DNA of 64,000 nt, taken from assembly GCF_001429545.1 (NCBI RefSeq), contig NZ_LMSP01000003.1:1-64000 (forward strand), in the 5' to 3' direction. The notes beneath the pieces were generated by a model. It had not been told where the DNA came from. It worked only from the letters and a program-made list of their open reading frames with translations, and searched no databases. This document shows, one piece after another, positions 18,304 through 26,849 of the stretch; position 1 is the stretch's first letter; each line of letters opens with the position of its first letter. This stretch comes from Paenibacillus sp. Soil787 (GTDB lineage: Bacteria; Bacillota; Bacilli; Paenibacillales; NBRC-103111). The position numbers and the translations under genes were made by a program.

Positions 18304-19344
18304 TTAGTATTGACGGTTAGGCAATTCTTTCTCCGCGGTTTCTTGAGGGAATACGCCTTCTTTGGTCAAGATGCGCTTCGGAACTTCTTTCCCCGCAACT
18401 ACGTCCTTCACGATTTGCATGACTTGGGGTCCCATGAGCGGATTGCATTCAACGATGACGTTGATTTTGCCGTCTTTCATCGCTGTGAACGCATCCTTCG
18501 TGCCGTCCAAGGAAATGACAAGAATATCTTTACCCGGTTTGATGCCGGCTTCTTCAAGAGCCTGAATGGCGCCGAGGGCCATATCGTCGTTATGCGCGTA
18601 AAGTACGTCCATTTTGGTGTTCTCAGCTTTCGCGGATTTGATGAACGCCTCCATTACCTCTTTGCCTTTGGCGCGCGTAAAGTCACCTGTTTGCGATTTC
18701 ACAATTTTCAGGTTCGGGTTTGATTTGATCACTTCCTCGAAACCTTTTTTACGGTCGATCGCCGGCGCCGAACCTGTTGTTCCTTGCAGCTCGACAATGT
18801 TGATCGGCCCTTTTTGGTCTTTCACTTTTTCCACCAGCCACTTGCCTGCGTTACGTCCTTCTTCGACAAAGTCGGAGCCGAGGAACGTCTTGTACAGCGA
18901 AGTATCTTTGGAATCGACCGCACGATCTGTTAGTACAACCGGTATGCCAGCGTCCTTAGCCTCCTTCAAGACCGTATCCCAACCGGATTCTACGACCGGC
19001 GAGAAGGCGATTGCATCCACTTTTTGCGCAATATAGCTGCGGATCGCTTTAATTTGGTTTTCCTGCTTTTGTTGAGCATCCGAAAATTTCAAGTCGATGC
19101 CGGCTTCTTTAGCCGAATCCTGAATCGATTTGGTATTGGCTGTTCGCCAGCCGCTCTCCGCGCCGACCTGTGCGAAGCCCAATACGATTTTTTTATCCGC
19201 AGGCTTGGCCGCCTCTGCCGCTTTGGTCGCTGCCGGGGATGCTGACCCGGAGGTAGATGCCGGGCTGCTGCTGCCGCACGCGCTTGTCAAAAACATCGTT
19301 GCCGCAACCAGCAGGAATGCGCTGGATTTCCATACTTTTTTCAT
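18304..19344 (-). CDS. YtfQ-like furanose-binding lipoprotein
   Basis: Extracytoplasmic sugar-binding protein, 346 aa. It has a lipobox (TSACGSS, near residue 23) and an Ala/Ser/Pro-rich linker. The body matches E. coli YtfQ closely in its signature blocks: GFAQVGAESGWR, DAQQKQENQIKAIRSYIAQ, FSPVVESGWD, VELQGTTGSAPAIDRKKGFEE and VYAHNDD-like YAHNDDMALGAIQALEEAGIKPGKD. YtfQ binds galactofuranose. It is the first gene of the operon, with strong AAAGGGAGGG before ATG and a cre-like sequence at 19393-19406. A close paralogue is encoded at 24776-25807 beside a two-component system. Confidence 0.92.
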   Translation of the reverse strand: MKKVWKSSAFLLVAATMFLTSACGSSSPASTSGSASPAATKAAEAAKPADKKIVLGFAQVGAESGWRTANTKSIQDSAKEAGIDLKFSDAQQKQENQIKAIRSYIAQKVDAIAFSPVVESGWDTVLKEAKDAGIPVVLTDRAVDSKDTSLYKTFLGSDFVEEGRNAGKWLVEKVKDQKGPINIVELQGTTGSAPAIDRKKGFEEVIKSNPNLKIVKSQTGDFTRAKGKEVMEAFIKSAKAENTKMDVLYAHNDDMALGAIQALEEAGIKPGKDILVISLDGTKDAFTAMKDGKINVIVECNPLMGPQVMQIVKDVVAGKEVPKRILTKEGVFPQETAEKELPNRQY

Positions 19345-19392
19345 TGAGTTAACCCTCCCTTTTGTTCACCGCTTCACGGGTGTAATTTTATT

Positions 19393-19406
19393 TTAAAGCG
19401 CTTCCT
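19393..19406. promoter_or_regulatory. Possible cre site before the furanose transporter operon
   Basis: The minus-strand sequence AGGAAGCGCTTTAA contains the GCGCTTT core of catabolite-responsive elements but lacks the conserved leading TG. It lies about 50 nt before the binding-protein start. This is a weaker match than the four 15-mers elsewhere in the window. Confidence 0.4.
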
Positions 19407-19519
19407 TAGACTGATGAATAGAATCCATTACGAATAAATTGGACTATTTTTCGATCATTTTTCGGGTCATAGGGCAAAAATGTTGTTTTTTTATGCTGCA
19501 ATTTCAATTTTTTCTTCAC

Positions 19520-22500
19520 CTAATTTGGCAATAAAGACCTTGCATCGCGCAATAGATACTTCGCAGCCTCGCTTGATATATGTTTCCCGCTTTGCGCCTG
19601 TACTTCATTAAGAAAACTTCCCATGTTCCCTTGTGTCAATTTCGCTTGAAGGCTATTGGCAATTCCTGCATTGTCAATCCAATTATTTTGGGTAAACCGC
19701 GTGACCAATGACTTTAGGGAATCTAAACTTGCTTCCGTCTTGATTGTCACCGCTTCGCTTCCCTGATTTCCTGCAAGGTCGCTTGACGTTACGATGAATG
19801 TATGCGAACCAAGCGATAGCGTGTAGAGCGGAATGGCGATCCCTGATTTAAAGCTATAAGTATCCAGCGTCACTGTAGTCTTGCTGATGTCAACTCCTGA
19901 TAAGTCATCAGTTACCACAAACTGCGGCGTTAAGTCATCGGAGTCACTATAACTGCTGCCTGCGGCTAATCCGGATACTGCAATAGCCGGTGCAGTTGCG
20001 TCTAGATTAAAGCTGATCGATTTCGCTGCCTCTGTATTTCCCACATTGTCCGTCGAACGATAACTGAAGGCATACTTGGAATCTTTATTAAATGTCACCG
20101 GCGCCGTATACAACTGCCAAGCAGCTCCTTCATCAAGACTGTATTCCGTTTTTGCCGCGCCGGACAAATGATCCGAGGCGCTTAAGGTCACCGTTGCCGG
20201 ATGTGCATACCAGCCGTTAAGACCATCCGGAAGAGAAGGGTTCACTGCAGCTGTCGTGACAGGAGGCGTACCGTCAACCATGATCGCTGCCGCAGCGGAT
20301 TCCACTGTTTTCCCGTTTAGCGATACGAGCGCCTTCACTTCGGCAGTTCCGTCCTTTATAGCTGAGAGGTTTCCTTTTAGGTCCACGGAAACCACCGAAC
20401 CATTGCTCGTGCTGTATGTGACGGAAGCTTTACTCATATCGGCCGGTGTTCCGTCGCTTAAGGTTCCGCTAAGGTGGAGCGCTACGTTTTCGCCCGGTTT
20501 TAACTGCGATTTGTCAGCCTTGAGCGTAACCTGACTCAAGGTCGGAGTTGCCCCGGTATCCTTGCCAAAACGGAATACCGTCAGCGAGTTCGCTGCAAAC
20601 GTATACGTAAGCGAAGTTCCTTGTACCGATAGATTTGACGTAACCGGCGCGACTGTCATCGGTGAAGCAATACTGTTCGTATCAGTGCCGTTTGCGGATG
20701 TCAGCACGGTTGCCGTTCCATCCGGCAGCGAAGCAATTCCGCTAAAGTTTACGGTAGTCTTCCTGGCTCCGTTTGACGGATTAACCACTTTCACATACAT
20801 GGTTCCAGATTTGCTATCCTTGCTGGAGACGACATACAAGCCTCCATTGCCGTTCGCAGCGTCAACCGTCGTCGGCATGACGACATCACCGTGATTTTCG
20901 CCGAAAAGCTTCTGCACGTAATAAGATGGCGCGCCGTAACTGGTAACCGCATCGTATCCGATCGCGTCCGGTTTCCAATTCACAGCGTTGACGTTCATGA
21001 GCAGCGGCGCATACGACGCCAATACAACGAGATCGGAATTCCGTTCCAGCCCCGTCATAAATGCAGCCTCGCCGATGGCCGCATCCAAATTTGGCGGTGC
21101 AGTGGCAAGCGCTCCTTGTTGAGCGGCATACTCGCCGATGAATACCTTTGTCCCTGTTCCGTGCCGGGAATCGTTATCGTATCTCGTTGCATTAGATACA
21201 AACCATGACTTCGACTCGTAATAGTGCTCGTCAATGACATCCATCGTACGGCTTTTCACTGGGGTAGTGGCGATCAATTGAATACTTGGGTACTTAGCCT
21301 TAATTGCATCATAGAATGCTGCGTAACGCTGCTCATAGCTGCCAGATCTATCAAACCAATCCTCATTACCGATCTCCACATAAGGCAGTGCGAAAGGCTC
21401 CGGATGTCCATCGGCAGCGCGCCGAGCGCCCCACACCGTATCTTGAGCACCGGTCACATATTCGATTTCATCGAGAGCGTCCTGTACGTAGGGTCCGAGC
21501 TGTTCGGCCGGTACGTAAGAACCATTCAATGAATAACCCGCATAGACGCCAAGAACGGGGACCACATTCAAATCTTTACACCACTCCAAATACTCCAGCA
21601 ATCCTAATCCGTCGGTCGACCGATATCCCCATGCACTGTTCTGGTGTCCAGGGCGAAGGTCGGGATTGCCGATCGTATTTTTCCATTGGAAGCGATCCGG
21701 AATCGTATTCCCCTCCAGATAGTTGCCTCCGGGAAAGCGCAAGAAGCTGGGCTTCATATCCTGAAGTTTCTGCATCAAATCAACTCTCATCCCGTTAGAA
21801 CGGTTGTTCCAGGTCGGAGGAAACAGGGAAACCATATCCAACCAGATCGTTCCTGTATTCGAAGCAGAAATGACAAAGCGGTTCGTAGATGAAGGTGTAA
21901 TGCCGCTGCCGGTCGTTAAATCGACAGTGAACTTTGTCCAATTATTCGAAACTCCCGTCACTGTCGCTTGTGCAAAGACGGTAGAGCCGTCATTGCTCTC
22001 GATACCCACAGTCAATGGTCCGTTGTAGCTTCCGTCGGTTTTCGCATAGAAGGATGCTTTGTACGTCGTGTCCGGTTTTACCGGAATGCCCCAGAACCCG
22101 CTGTTCGTAGTACCCACCCGCTGGCCGCCCGCAACTTGAGTAACATTCAGTTTCAAGCTGGTCGGTTGAGCTGCATTCAAGGGCATGGATGGATCAAGCG
22201 CGATCGAGCCATTCGAGCTGCCTCCACTTACAAGAGACCAATTCACCGGAGACGTGGCGCTGTCCAAGAAGCTGCGGTTGCGGATTAACTCGGCATATAG
22301 TCCCCCGTCTCCGGAATGATTGATATCCTCGAACATTAAACCATAAAGCGTTGGGCTTATATGCACTCCTGTCTGATCGGCATGGATCGTGATGGCAGCT
22401 GAATCGGCCAATTGTTGAATAACGCTAGCACTTATTGCCGTATGGAAAACATGCATTTCGTCCAGGCTGCCTTTGGTAAATTCATTGTTGCCGTTATACG

Positions 22501-24418
22501 AGCCTGCCGTGAAAGGATCGGATGAGCTGGCATCGGCATTCCTGCAGCCCGAAATATCGACAACGGTTCCAGTCACGACGCCGCAGGTGCCTGCCATAAC
22601 ACTAACGTTCTGAGCCGTTCCATCAATATATAATTGCGCCGTCCCTGTCTTTCGATCAAAGACAGCTGCCGCATGATGCCAATTTCCGTCATTAAAGGCT
22701 TGATTGGAGTAAAATAAAATACTGTCCTTCTGACTGCCGTTCGCCCCAATTCCGGCGCCAACGTGACCATCCGCTACCCCAACGCTGTTCTGCAGCAGGT
22801 AACCGTTCGTAAAGCCGAAATTCCCCTTACTCAGCATACGCTGCCAGCCGGTGCCTGCCGATTTGAACCAGCCTGCCAGAGTAAAGTTGTCTTTGCCGAA
22901 GTTAAGAGCGCCGGCAGTTCCCATTCCAACGGAATTGGCGCTGCCATTAAAGCTCAAACCGTTATTGAATCTGCCTACACTCCATGAAGCGCCGCTCACA
23001 TTGCCGATCGCCGCATTCGGCGATTGATCCTCAGCGATCGTGCCGGTGCTTTCGTCAAAGCTCCAGGATCCCGCACTGGACAAGGCGATAATTCGCGCAG
23101 GATCCAACGCAAATGGGAAGATCTGTACATCGTCAATCGCGCCGGACCAATAGTCGACGGAAGCAGCTCCATATTTCCCTCGCCCTATTGCCGTATTTCC
23201 TGCCGCCTTCCATGCCAGTGTATAGGGAACTGTCTGCTGAAGAGCGCCGTTCATGTACAGGGACAACGTTTTGGCAGCAGCGTCGTAAACGCCTGTCAGG
23301 TGGTACCAGGTGTTGGCTGCAGGAACGCTGTCTGCTGAAGCGAACGTGCCTGCAGCTTGAGCCTGGTCGGCATTAAGGCCAGTAAATGCAAACTTCCCGG
23401 TATCGCCTCGGAGCTGCAAATAAAATGCGCTGCCTTGCGTACCGTCTATGCTTACTGCCGTTCGGTAATTGGCAATATTGTCCGGCTTCACCCATGCAGA
23501 CACGGAGTAGCTCTGGGTCGTGTCAACAACCGGACCAGAAATATTCACACTCTGGTTGGAACCGTTCAGTTGAACGGCTGAAGCTCCGATTTGCCCCGCC
23601 GTCCATGCAGCGCCATTCAGCAGAGTACCGTCATGGCCGAAGCCGGTCGCGTCATTGGTAACGGAACCGCTTCCCTCATCCAATTTCCAATAAGCCGATT
23701 TGGCCGCCGATTGAACCGTAGAAACGTCAATGACTCCGTTATAAAGACGCACGTCATCAATTTGACCCCCGAAATAATCGACCAGTCCGGCGTTAAACTT
23801 AGCGCGCCCGATCTCGGTATTACCGGCTGCCTTCCAGGCGGTTGTATAGGATGTTACCTCCTGCAGCGTCCCGTTTACATATAGCGATACCGTTTTGGCC
23901 GCAGCGTCATAAACGCCGGCAAGATGATACCAAGTGCCTGCAGTCGGAGCTGTGACCGATGAAGCAAATGTTCCCGGCGCCCCATTCGAATCGGAATTAA
24001 GTCCCGTGAAAGCGAATTTGCCGGTATCCCCCCTTAATTGAAGGTAGAATGCGCTCCCTATGCTGCCGTCCATACTGACTGCGGTTTGAAATCCGCTTAC
24101 TTTGTTCAATTTTACCCAAGCTGTTACCGAATAACTTTGGGTTGTATCGACAACAGACGCCGCAATATCGACATATTGATTCGTTCCGTTCAAGCCGATC
24201 CCGTGGCTGCCCACCACTCCCGATGACCAACCTGCGCTATTTTTCAGCGTTCCTGCATGACCCTGCCCCGATAAATCGCCCGCTGCCGCACCGTTGCCTT
24301 CATCCAAATTCCAGTATCCGGCCAATGCACTTGCCGCATGCACCGAAATGGGTACCGGTATTGCACCCATGCACAGCATGAACGCAATTAATAGAACCGA
24401 AAGCGTCTTTTTTCTCAT
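19520..24418 (-). CDS. Secreted GH51-type alpha-L-arabinofuranosidase, LamG/Ig/FIMAH multidomain
   Basis: Extracellular enzyme of 1632 aa. Order: signal peptide (1 to about 29, ending VHAASA), three LamG domains (about 33-230, 240-440, 445-660), a GH51-type arabinofuranosidase module from about residue 674 (ITIHADQTG, YGLMFEDINHSGDGG), a Big_2 Ig-like domain, an OmpL47-type Ig-like domain (DGLNGWYAHPATVTLSASD) and a C-terminal FIMAH domain. Likely catalytic residues are Glu1019 (VEIGNEDW) and Glu1096 (FIGEYA). The start at 24418 is chosen because AAGGAG lies 9 nt upstream. LamG1 and LamG2 are near-copies. There is no LPXTG or SLH motif. The adjacent furanose transporter would import released arabinose or arabino-oligosaccharides. 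Confidence 0.88.
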   Translation of the reverse strand: MRKKTLSVLLIAFMLCMGAIPVPISVHAASALAGYWNLDEGNGAAAGDLSGQGHAGTLKNSAGWSSGVVGSHGIGLNGTNQYVDIAASVVDTTQSYSVTAWVKLNKVSGFQTAVSMDGSIGSAFYLQLRGDTGKFAFTGLNSDSNGAPGTFASSVTAPTAGTWYHLAGVYDAAAKTVSLYVNGTLQEVTSYTTAWKAAGNTEIGRAKFNAGLVDYFGGQIDDVRLYNGVIDVSTVQSAAKSAYWKLDEGSGSVTNDATGFGHDGTLLNGAAWTAGQIGASAVQLNGSNQSVNISGPVVDTTQSYSVSAWVKPDNIANYRTAVSIDGTQGSAFYLQLRGDTGKFAFTGLNADQAQAAGTFASADSVPAANTWYHLTGVYDAAAKTLSLYMNGALQQTVPYTLAWKAAGNTAIGRGKYGAASVDYWSGAIDDVQIFPFALDPARIIALSSAGSWSFDESTGTIAEDQSPNAAIGNVSGASWSVGRFNNGLSFNGSANSVGMGTAGALNFGKDNFTLAGWFKSAGTGWQRMLSKGNFGFTNGYLLQNSVGVADGHVGAGIGANGSQKDSILFYSNQAFNDGNWHHAAAVFDRKTGTAQLYIDGTAQNVSVMAGTCGVVTGTVVDISGCRNADASSSDPFTAGSYNGNNEFTKGSLDEMHVFHTAISASVIQQLADSAAITIHADQTGVHISPTLYGLMFEDINHSGDGGLYAELIRNRSFLDSATSPVNWSLVSGGSSNGSIALDPSMPLNAAQPTSLKLNVTQVAGGQRVGTTNSGFWGIPVKPDTTYKASFYAKTDGSYNGPLTVGIESNDGSTVFAQATVTGVSNNWTKFTVDLTTGSGITPSSTNRFVISASNTGTIWLDMVSLFPPTWNNRSNGMRVDLMQKLQDMKPSFLRFPGGNYLEGNTIPDRFQWKNTIGNPDLRPGHQNSAWGYRSTDGLGLLEYLEWCKDLNVVPVLGVYAGYSLNGSYVPAEQLGPYVQDALDEIEYVTGAQDTVWGARRAADGHPEPFALPYVEIGNEDWFDRSGSYEQRYAAFYDAIKAKYPSIQLIATTPVKSRTMDVIDEHYYESKSWFVSNATRYDNDSRHGTGTKVFIGEYAAQQGALATAPPNLDAAIGEAAFMTGLERNSDLVVLASYAPLLMNVNAVNWKPDAIGYDAVTSYGAPSYYVQKLFGENHGDVVMPTTVDAANGNGGLYVVSSKDSKSGTMYVKVVNPSNGARKTTVNFSGIASLPDGTATVLTSANGTDTNSIASPMTVAPVTSNLSVQGTSLTYTFAANSLTVFRFGKDTGATPTLSQVTLKADKSQLKPGENVALHLSGTLSDGTPADMSKASVTYSTSNGSVVSVDLKGNLSAIKDGTAEVKALVSLNGKTVESAAAAIMVDGTPPVTTAAVNPSLPDGLNGWYAHPATVTLSASDHLSGAAKTEYSLDEGAAWQLYTAPVTFNKDSKYAFSYRSTDNVGNTEAAKSISFNLDATAPAIAVSGLAAGSSYSDSDDLTPQFVVTDDLSGVDISKTTVTLDTYSFKSGIAIPLYTLSLGSHTFIVTSSDLAGNQGSEAVTIKTEASLDSLKSLVTRFTQNNWIDNAGIANSLQAKLTQGNMGSFLNEVQAQSGKHISSEAAKYLLRDARSLLPN

Positions 24419-24511
24419 GTTTACTTTCTCCTTCCATGTTTTAAAGTACCTTTCAAACATTTTTTATTGGAACGCGGATGCTTCCAGCTGCATTCACCTC
24501 CTACTAAGCCA

Positions 24512-24529
24512 ATTATAGAACGCTTACAT
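24512..24529 (-). promoter_or_regulatory. cre-like box overlapping a -10 of the GH51 gene
   Basis: On the minus strand ATGTAAGCGTTCTAT (24515-24529) matches 14 of 15 positions of the B. subtilis cre consensus and runs directly into TATAAT (24512-24517). The spacing suggests that CcpA binding would block the promoter. No clear -35 is seen. Close copies occur at 36531-36545, 49328-49342 and 30204-30218. Confidence 0.6.
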
Positions 24530-24589
24530 TTTAGGAAAAATGGAATTTCTTTCGAATTAATCATTATTATTTGGGATTTTTTAACATGA

Positions 24590-24650
24590 ATCTACCAAGG
24601 ATAAACGACTTCGTCGTCCTTAAGGGACGAACGCGTTTGTCAAGGTAGAT
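24590..24650. other. Three-tier intergenic hairpin element
   Basis: A 61-bp self-complementary segment: outer arms ATCTACC/GGTAGAT, middle arms ATAAACG/CGTTTGT (one wobble), inner arms TCGTCC/GGACGA with a 5-nt loop. It is not followed by a T run in either direction. It may be a structured RNA, a REP-like element or the footprint of a small mobile element. Confidence 0.5.
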
Positions 24651-24658
24651 GCGAAGCA

Positions 24659-24679
24659 AAAGTATAAAACTTATACTTT
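24659..24679. other. Perfect 9-bp inverted repeat
   Basis: AAAGTATAA and TTATACTTT flank a 3-nt loop, immediately beside the larger hairpin at 24590-24650. AT-rich; it could be part of the same element or a protein-binding site. Confidence 0.4.
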
Positions 24680-24689
24680 CTTAGCTACG

Positions 24690-24729
24690 AAAAAAACAGA
24701 GGCCTTGGTTTAATACCAAGTACCTCTGT
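24690..24729 (-). terminator. Rho-independent terminator of the sensor operon
   Basis: On the minus strand ACAGAGG pairs with CCTCTGT, with an inner TTGGT/ACCAA stem, followed by TTTTTTT. It lies about 47 nt beyond the stop of the YtfQ-like lipoprotein gene at 24776 and closes the HK-RR-lipoprotein unit. Confidence 0.85.
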
Positions 24730-24775
24730 GATTGAAGTCAACACCGGACTAAGCCCCAAGCTTTTATCCGGTCTC

Positions 24776-25807
24776 TTAATATTTCCGCTTGCCAATCTCT
24801 CGGGCGGCAACCCCCTGGGTAAACACGCCTTCTCTTACGACGATCCGTTTGGGTAAATTCCTGCCGGATACCAGTTCCTTTACGGCCTGCATCAGCATAG
24901 GACCGAGCAGCGGATTGCATTCAACGGTACAATTCAGCTTGCCGTCCAACATCGCTTGAAAGGCCTCCTTGCCTCCATCTACAGAGACAATGATGATGTC
25001 CTTTCCGGGCTTAAGGCCAACCTCTTCCATCGCTTCCATGGCGCCAAAGGCCATATCATCGTTATGTGCGAATAACACCTGTATATCGTAACCATGCTGC
25101 TTGAATATACGCTGCATCACCATCTTTCCTTCTTCACGGGTGAAATTGCCGGATTCCGATGCGACAATTTTTATATTGGCGTTCTCCTTGATCATCTCTT
25201 CGAAGCCTTTTTTCCGATCCAATGCAGGAGCTGAATTCGTCGTTCCCTGCAATTCCGCTACATGAATCGGTCCTTTTACGTTCTTCATTTTGTCAAGCAC
25301 GTACTTCGCCGCTTTCCGCCCCTCTTCAACGAAATTGGAACCCAAGAGCGTCACGTACAGGGATGTATCCGATACATCAACGGAACGGTCTGTAACGATA
25401 ACGGGAATGCCAGCTTCCTTCGCTTCCAGCAGCACACGATCCCAGCCTGACTCTACAACAGGAGAGAAAGCAATCACATCCACCTTGTCCGCGATAAAAT
25501 CTCGTATGGCCTGAATCTGGTTTTCTTGCTTCTGCTGCGCATCCGAGAATAGAAGCTCAATCCCTGCTTGCCTGGCGGCATTCTGAATGGAACTCGTATT
25601 GGCTTCTCTCCACTGGCTTTCAGACCCTAATTGTGAGAACCCCAAGCGAATCGTCCGCTCTTTCCCGTCTGGTACAGGGACGAACCGGGTATCGGGACGT
25701 TGACTCCCTTCCGGCGCTTGAGCCGTTTCCACGCTGGAAGCGGACTTGCATCCGCTGAGTATGGTGAGACAAATGAGCAGCATCACTAACCGTTTGGCAA
25801 ACAACAA
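24776..25807 (-). CDS. YtfQ-like furanose-binding lipoprotein, probable sensor partner
   Basis: Sugar-binding lipoprotein, 343 aa from the first TTG (342 aa from the next codon, also TTG, which has better spacing from GGGGGG). The lipobox is ILSGCKS. It is strikingly similar to the transporter's YtfQ protein at 18304-19344 through GFSQLGSESQWREANT, DAQQKQENQIQAIRDFIA, FSPVVESGWDRVLLEAK, AELQGTTNSAPALDRKKGFEEM and AHNDDMAFGAMEAMEEVGLKPGKD. No permease is adjacent. It follows an RbsB-like lipoprotein by 33 nt in an operon led by a kinase and regulator. It therefore probably reports the same furanose that the transporter imports. Recruitment to the transporter as an alternative binding protein is also possible. 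Confidence 0.88.
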   Translation of the reverse strand: MLFAKRLVMLLICLTILSGCKSASSVETAQAPEGSQRPDTRFVPVPDGKERTIRLGFSQLGSESQWREANTSSIQNAARQAGIELLFSDAQQKQENQIQAIRDFIADKVDVIAFSPVVESGWDRVLLEAKEAGIPVIVTDRSVDVSDTSLYVTLLGSNFVEEGRKAAKYVLDKMKNVKGPIHVAELQGTTNSAPALDRKKGFEEMIKENANIKIVASESGNFTREEGKMVMQRIFKQHGYDIQVLFAHNDDMAFGAMEAMEEVGLKPGKDIIIVSVDGGKEAFQAMLDGKLNCTVECNPLLGPMLMQAVKELVSGRNLPKRIVVREGVFTQGVAAREIGKRKY

Positions 25808-25840
25808 GATCCCCCCGATCTATCGTGTAAAGCGAGCAGC

Positions 25841-26827
25841 CTATTGCTTCACTTGGTAGCTGCCCAAGTTCTCTTTCGTAATCATTATCGGTTCTATGAG
25901 ACTGGGCTGTTGAGCCTCTTTGCCTTCATAAGCGTCATTGAGCGTGTTAATGATACGGTCCCCCCATACCCCCTCCTGCAGCGACAAGATCGCGGTAAGC
26001 TGTTCATTCTTGACGCCATCGAGCATTTCAGGCAAGTCATTCGTCGTTAATGCGATCTGGCTGAGCCCCTTCGCCTTCCATACAAGAATCGCAGATGAAC
26101 CCGCCAGCGTATCCATCCCGACAAAGGCGTCAAAATGAGGATGGGCGTCGATCATCGTCTCCAGATTATGGATCGCCCGATCTAAATTGTCCCCGTTCGT
26201 TTGGATATCCAGCAGCTGAATCTCCGGCATTCTGGATAAATAATCCTTGAATCCGGCCACACGCTGCTGAATGCTGGAGAACCCGTACTGTCCCGTCTCG
26301 GCAATCACCATCCCCTGCCCGCCCAAATCGTTCGCCAATTTCTCGGCCAGCCTGCTTCCGGCTTCATAATTGTCGATCCCGACATAGGCTAACCTCTTAC
26401 TCTTAGGGGCGTCATTGTCAAAGCATACGACTCGGATTCCCGATTGAACCGCCTTATTAATATATGGCGTCAAAGCGTCAGCATCCACCGGACTGATCGC
26501 AATGCCGTCAACATGCTGTTTCACCAGATTCTCCATCATCCGGATTTGCTGCTCGGCGTTCGCTTCATCCGGCGCCTTGACGATCAATTGCACCCCTAAC
26601 CTTTGGGATACTTTCTCCGCCTTTTTCGTAACTTCTTTATATAAAATATCAGATGTGGCATACACAATAGCAAACATACGTTTTGGTTTAATGACGCTTT
26701 CACTAACTTGCTCCTTCTCGAAAACCGAAGGCTCCGGACTCGCCTGTTCGATATTGCAGCCTGCGGTTAGTCCGGCTAGACAGCAGCAGATCAAGAGAAG
26801 AGGAAAGATTCGATTCATAGACCTCAT
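25841..26827 (-). CDS. RbsB-like sugar-binding lipoprotein of a sensor operon
   Basis: Sugar-binding protein of the type 1 periplasmic-binding fold, 328 aa from ATG 26827, which has AAGGAGG about 10 nt upstream; a longer in-frame extension would overlap the regulator gene and lacks a ribosome site. The lipobox is LTAGCNI. The binding-protein pattern includes IRMMENLVKQHVDGIAISPVD, VCFDNDAPKSKRLAYVGIDN and a final ITKENLGSYQ. It lies 22 nt after the YesN-type regulator stop and 33 nt before the YtfQ-like lipoprotein gene, again with no permease. It likely acts in ligand detection for the YesM kinase encoded at the head of the operon. This is inference from gene order. Confidence 0.85.
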   Translation of the reverse strand: MRSMNRIFPLLLICCCLAGLTAGCNIEQASPEPSVFEKEQVSESVIKPKRMFAIVYATSDILYKEVTKKAEKVSQRLGVQLIVKAPDEANAEQQIRMMENLVKQHVDGIAISPVDADALTPYINKAVQSGIRVVCFDNDAPKSKRLAYVGIDNYEAGSRLAEKLANDLGGQGMVIAETGQYGFSSIQQRVAGFKDYLSRMPEIQLLDIQTNGDNLDRAIHNLETMIDAHPHFDAFVGMDTLAGSSAILVWKAKGLSQIALTTNDLPEMLDGVKNEQLTAILSLQEGVWGDRIINTLNDAYEGKEAQQPSLIEPIMITKENLGSYQVKQ

Positions 26828-26849
26828 GCCGCCTGCACCTCCTTCCCTA

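Noticed and set aside
24481-24510. AGGAGGTGA followed at once by ATG upstream of the GH51 gene, as a leader peptide
   Set aside because: The spacing between the ribosome site and the ATG is only about 3 nt and the frame ends after nine codons; too weak to list as a gene.
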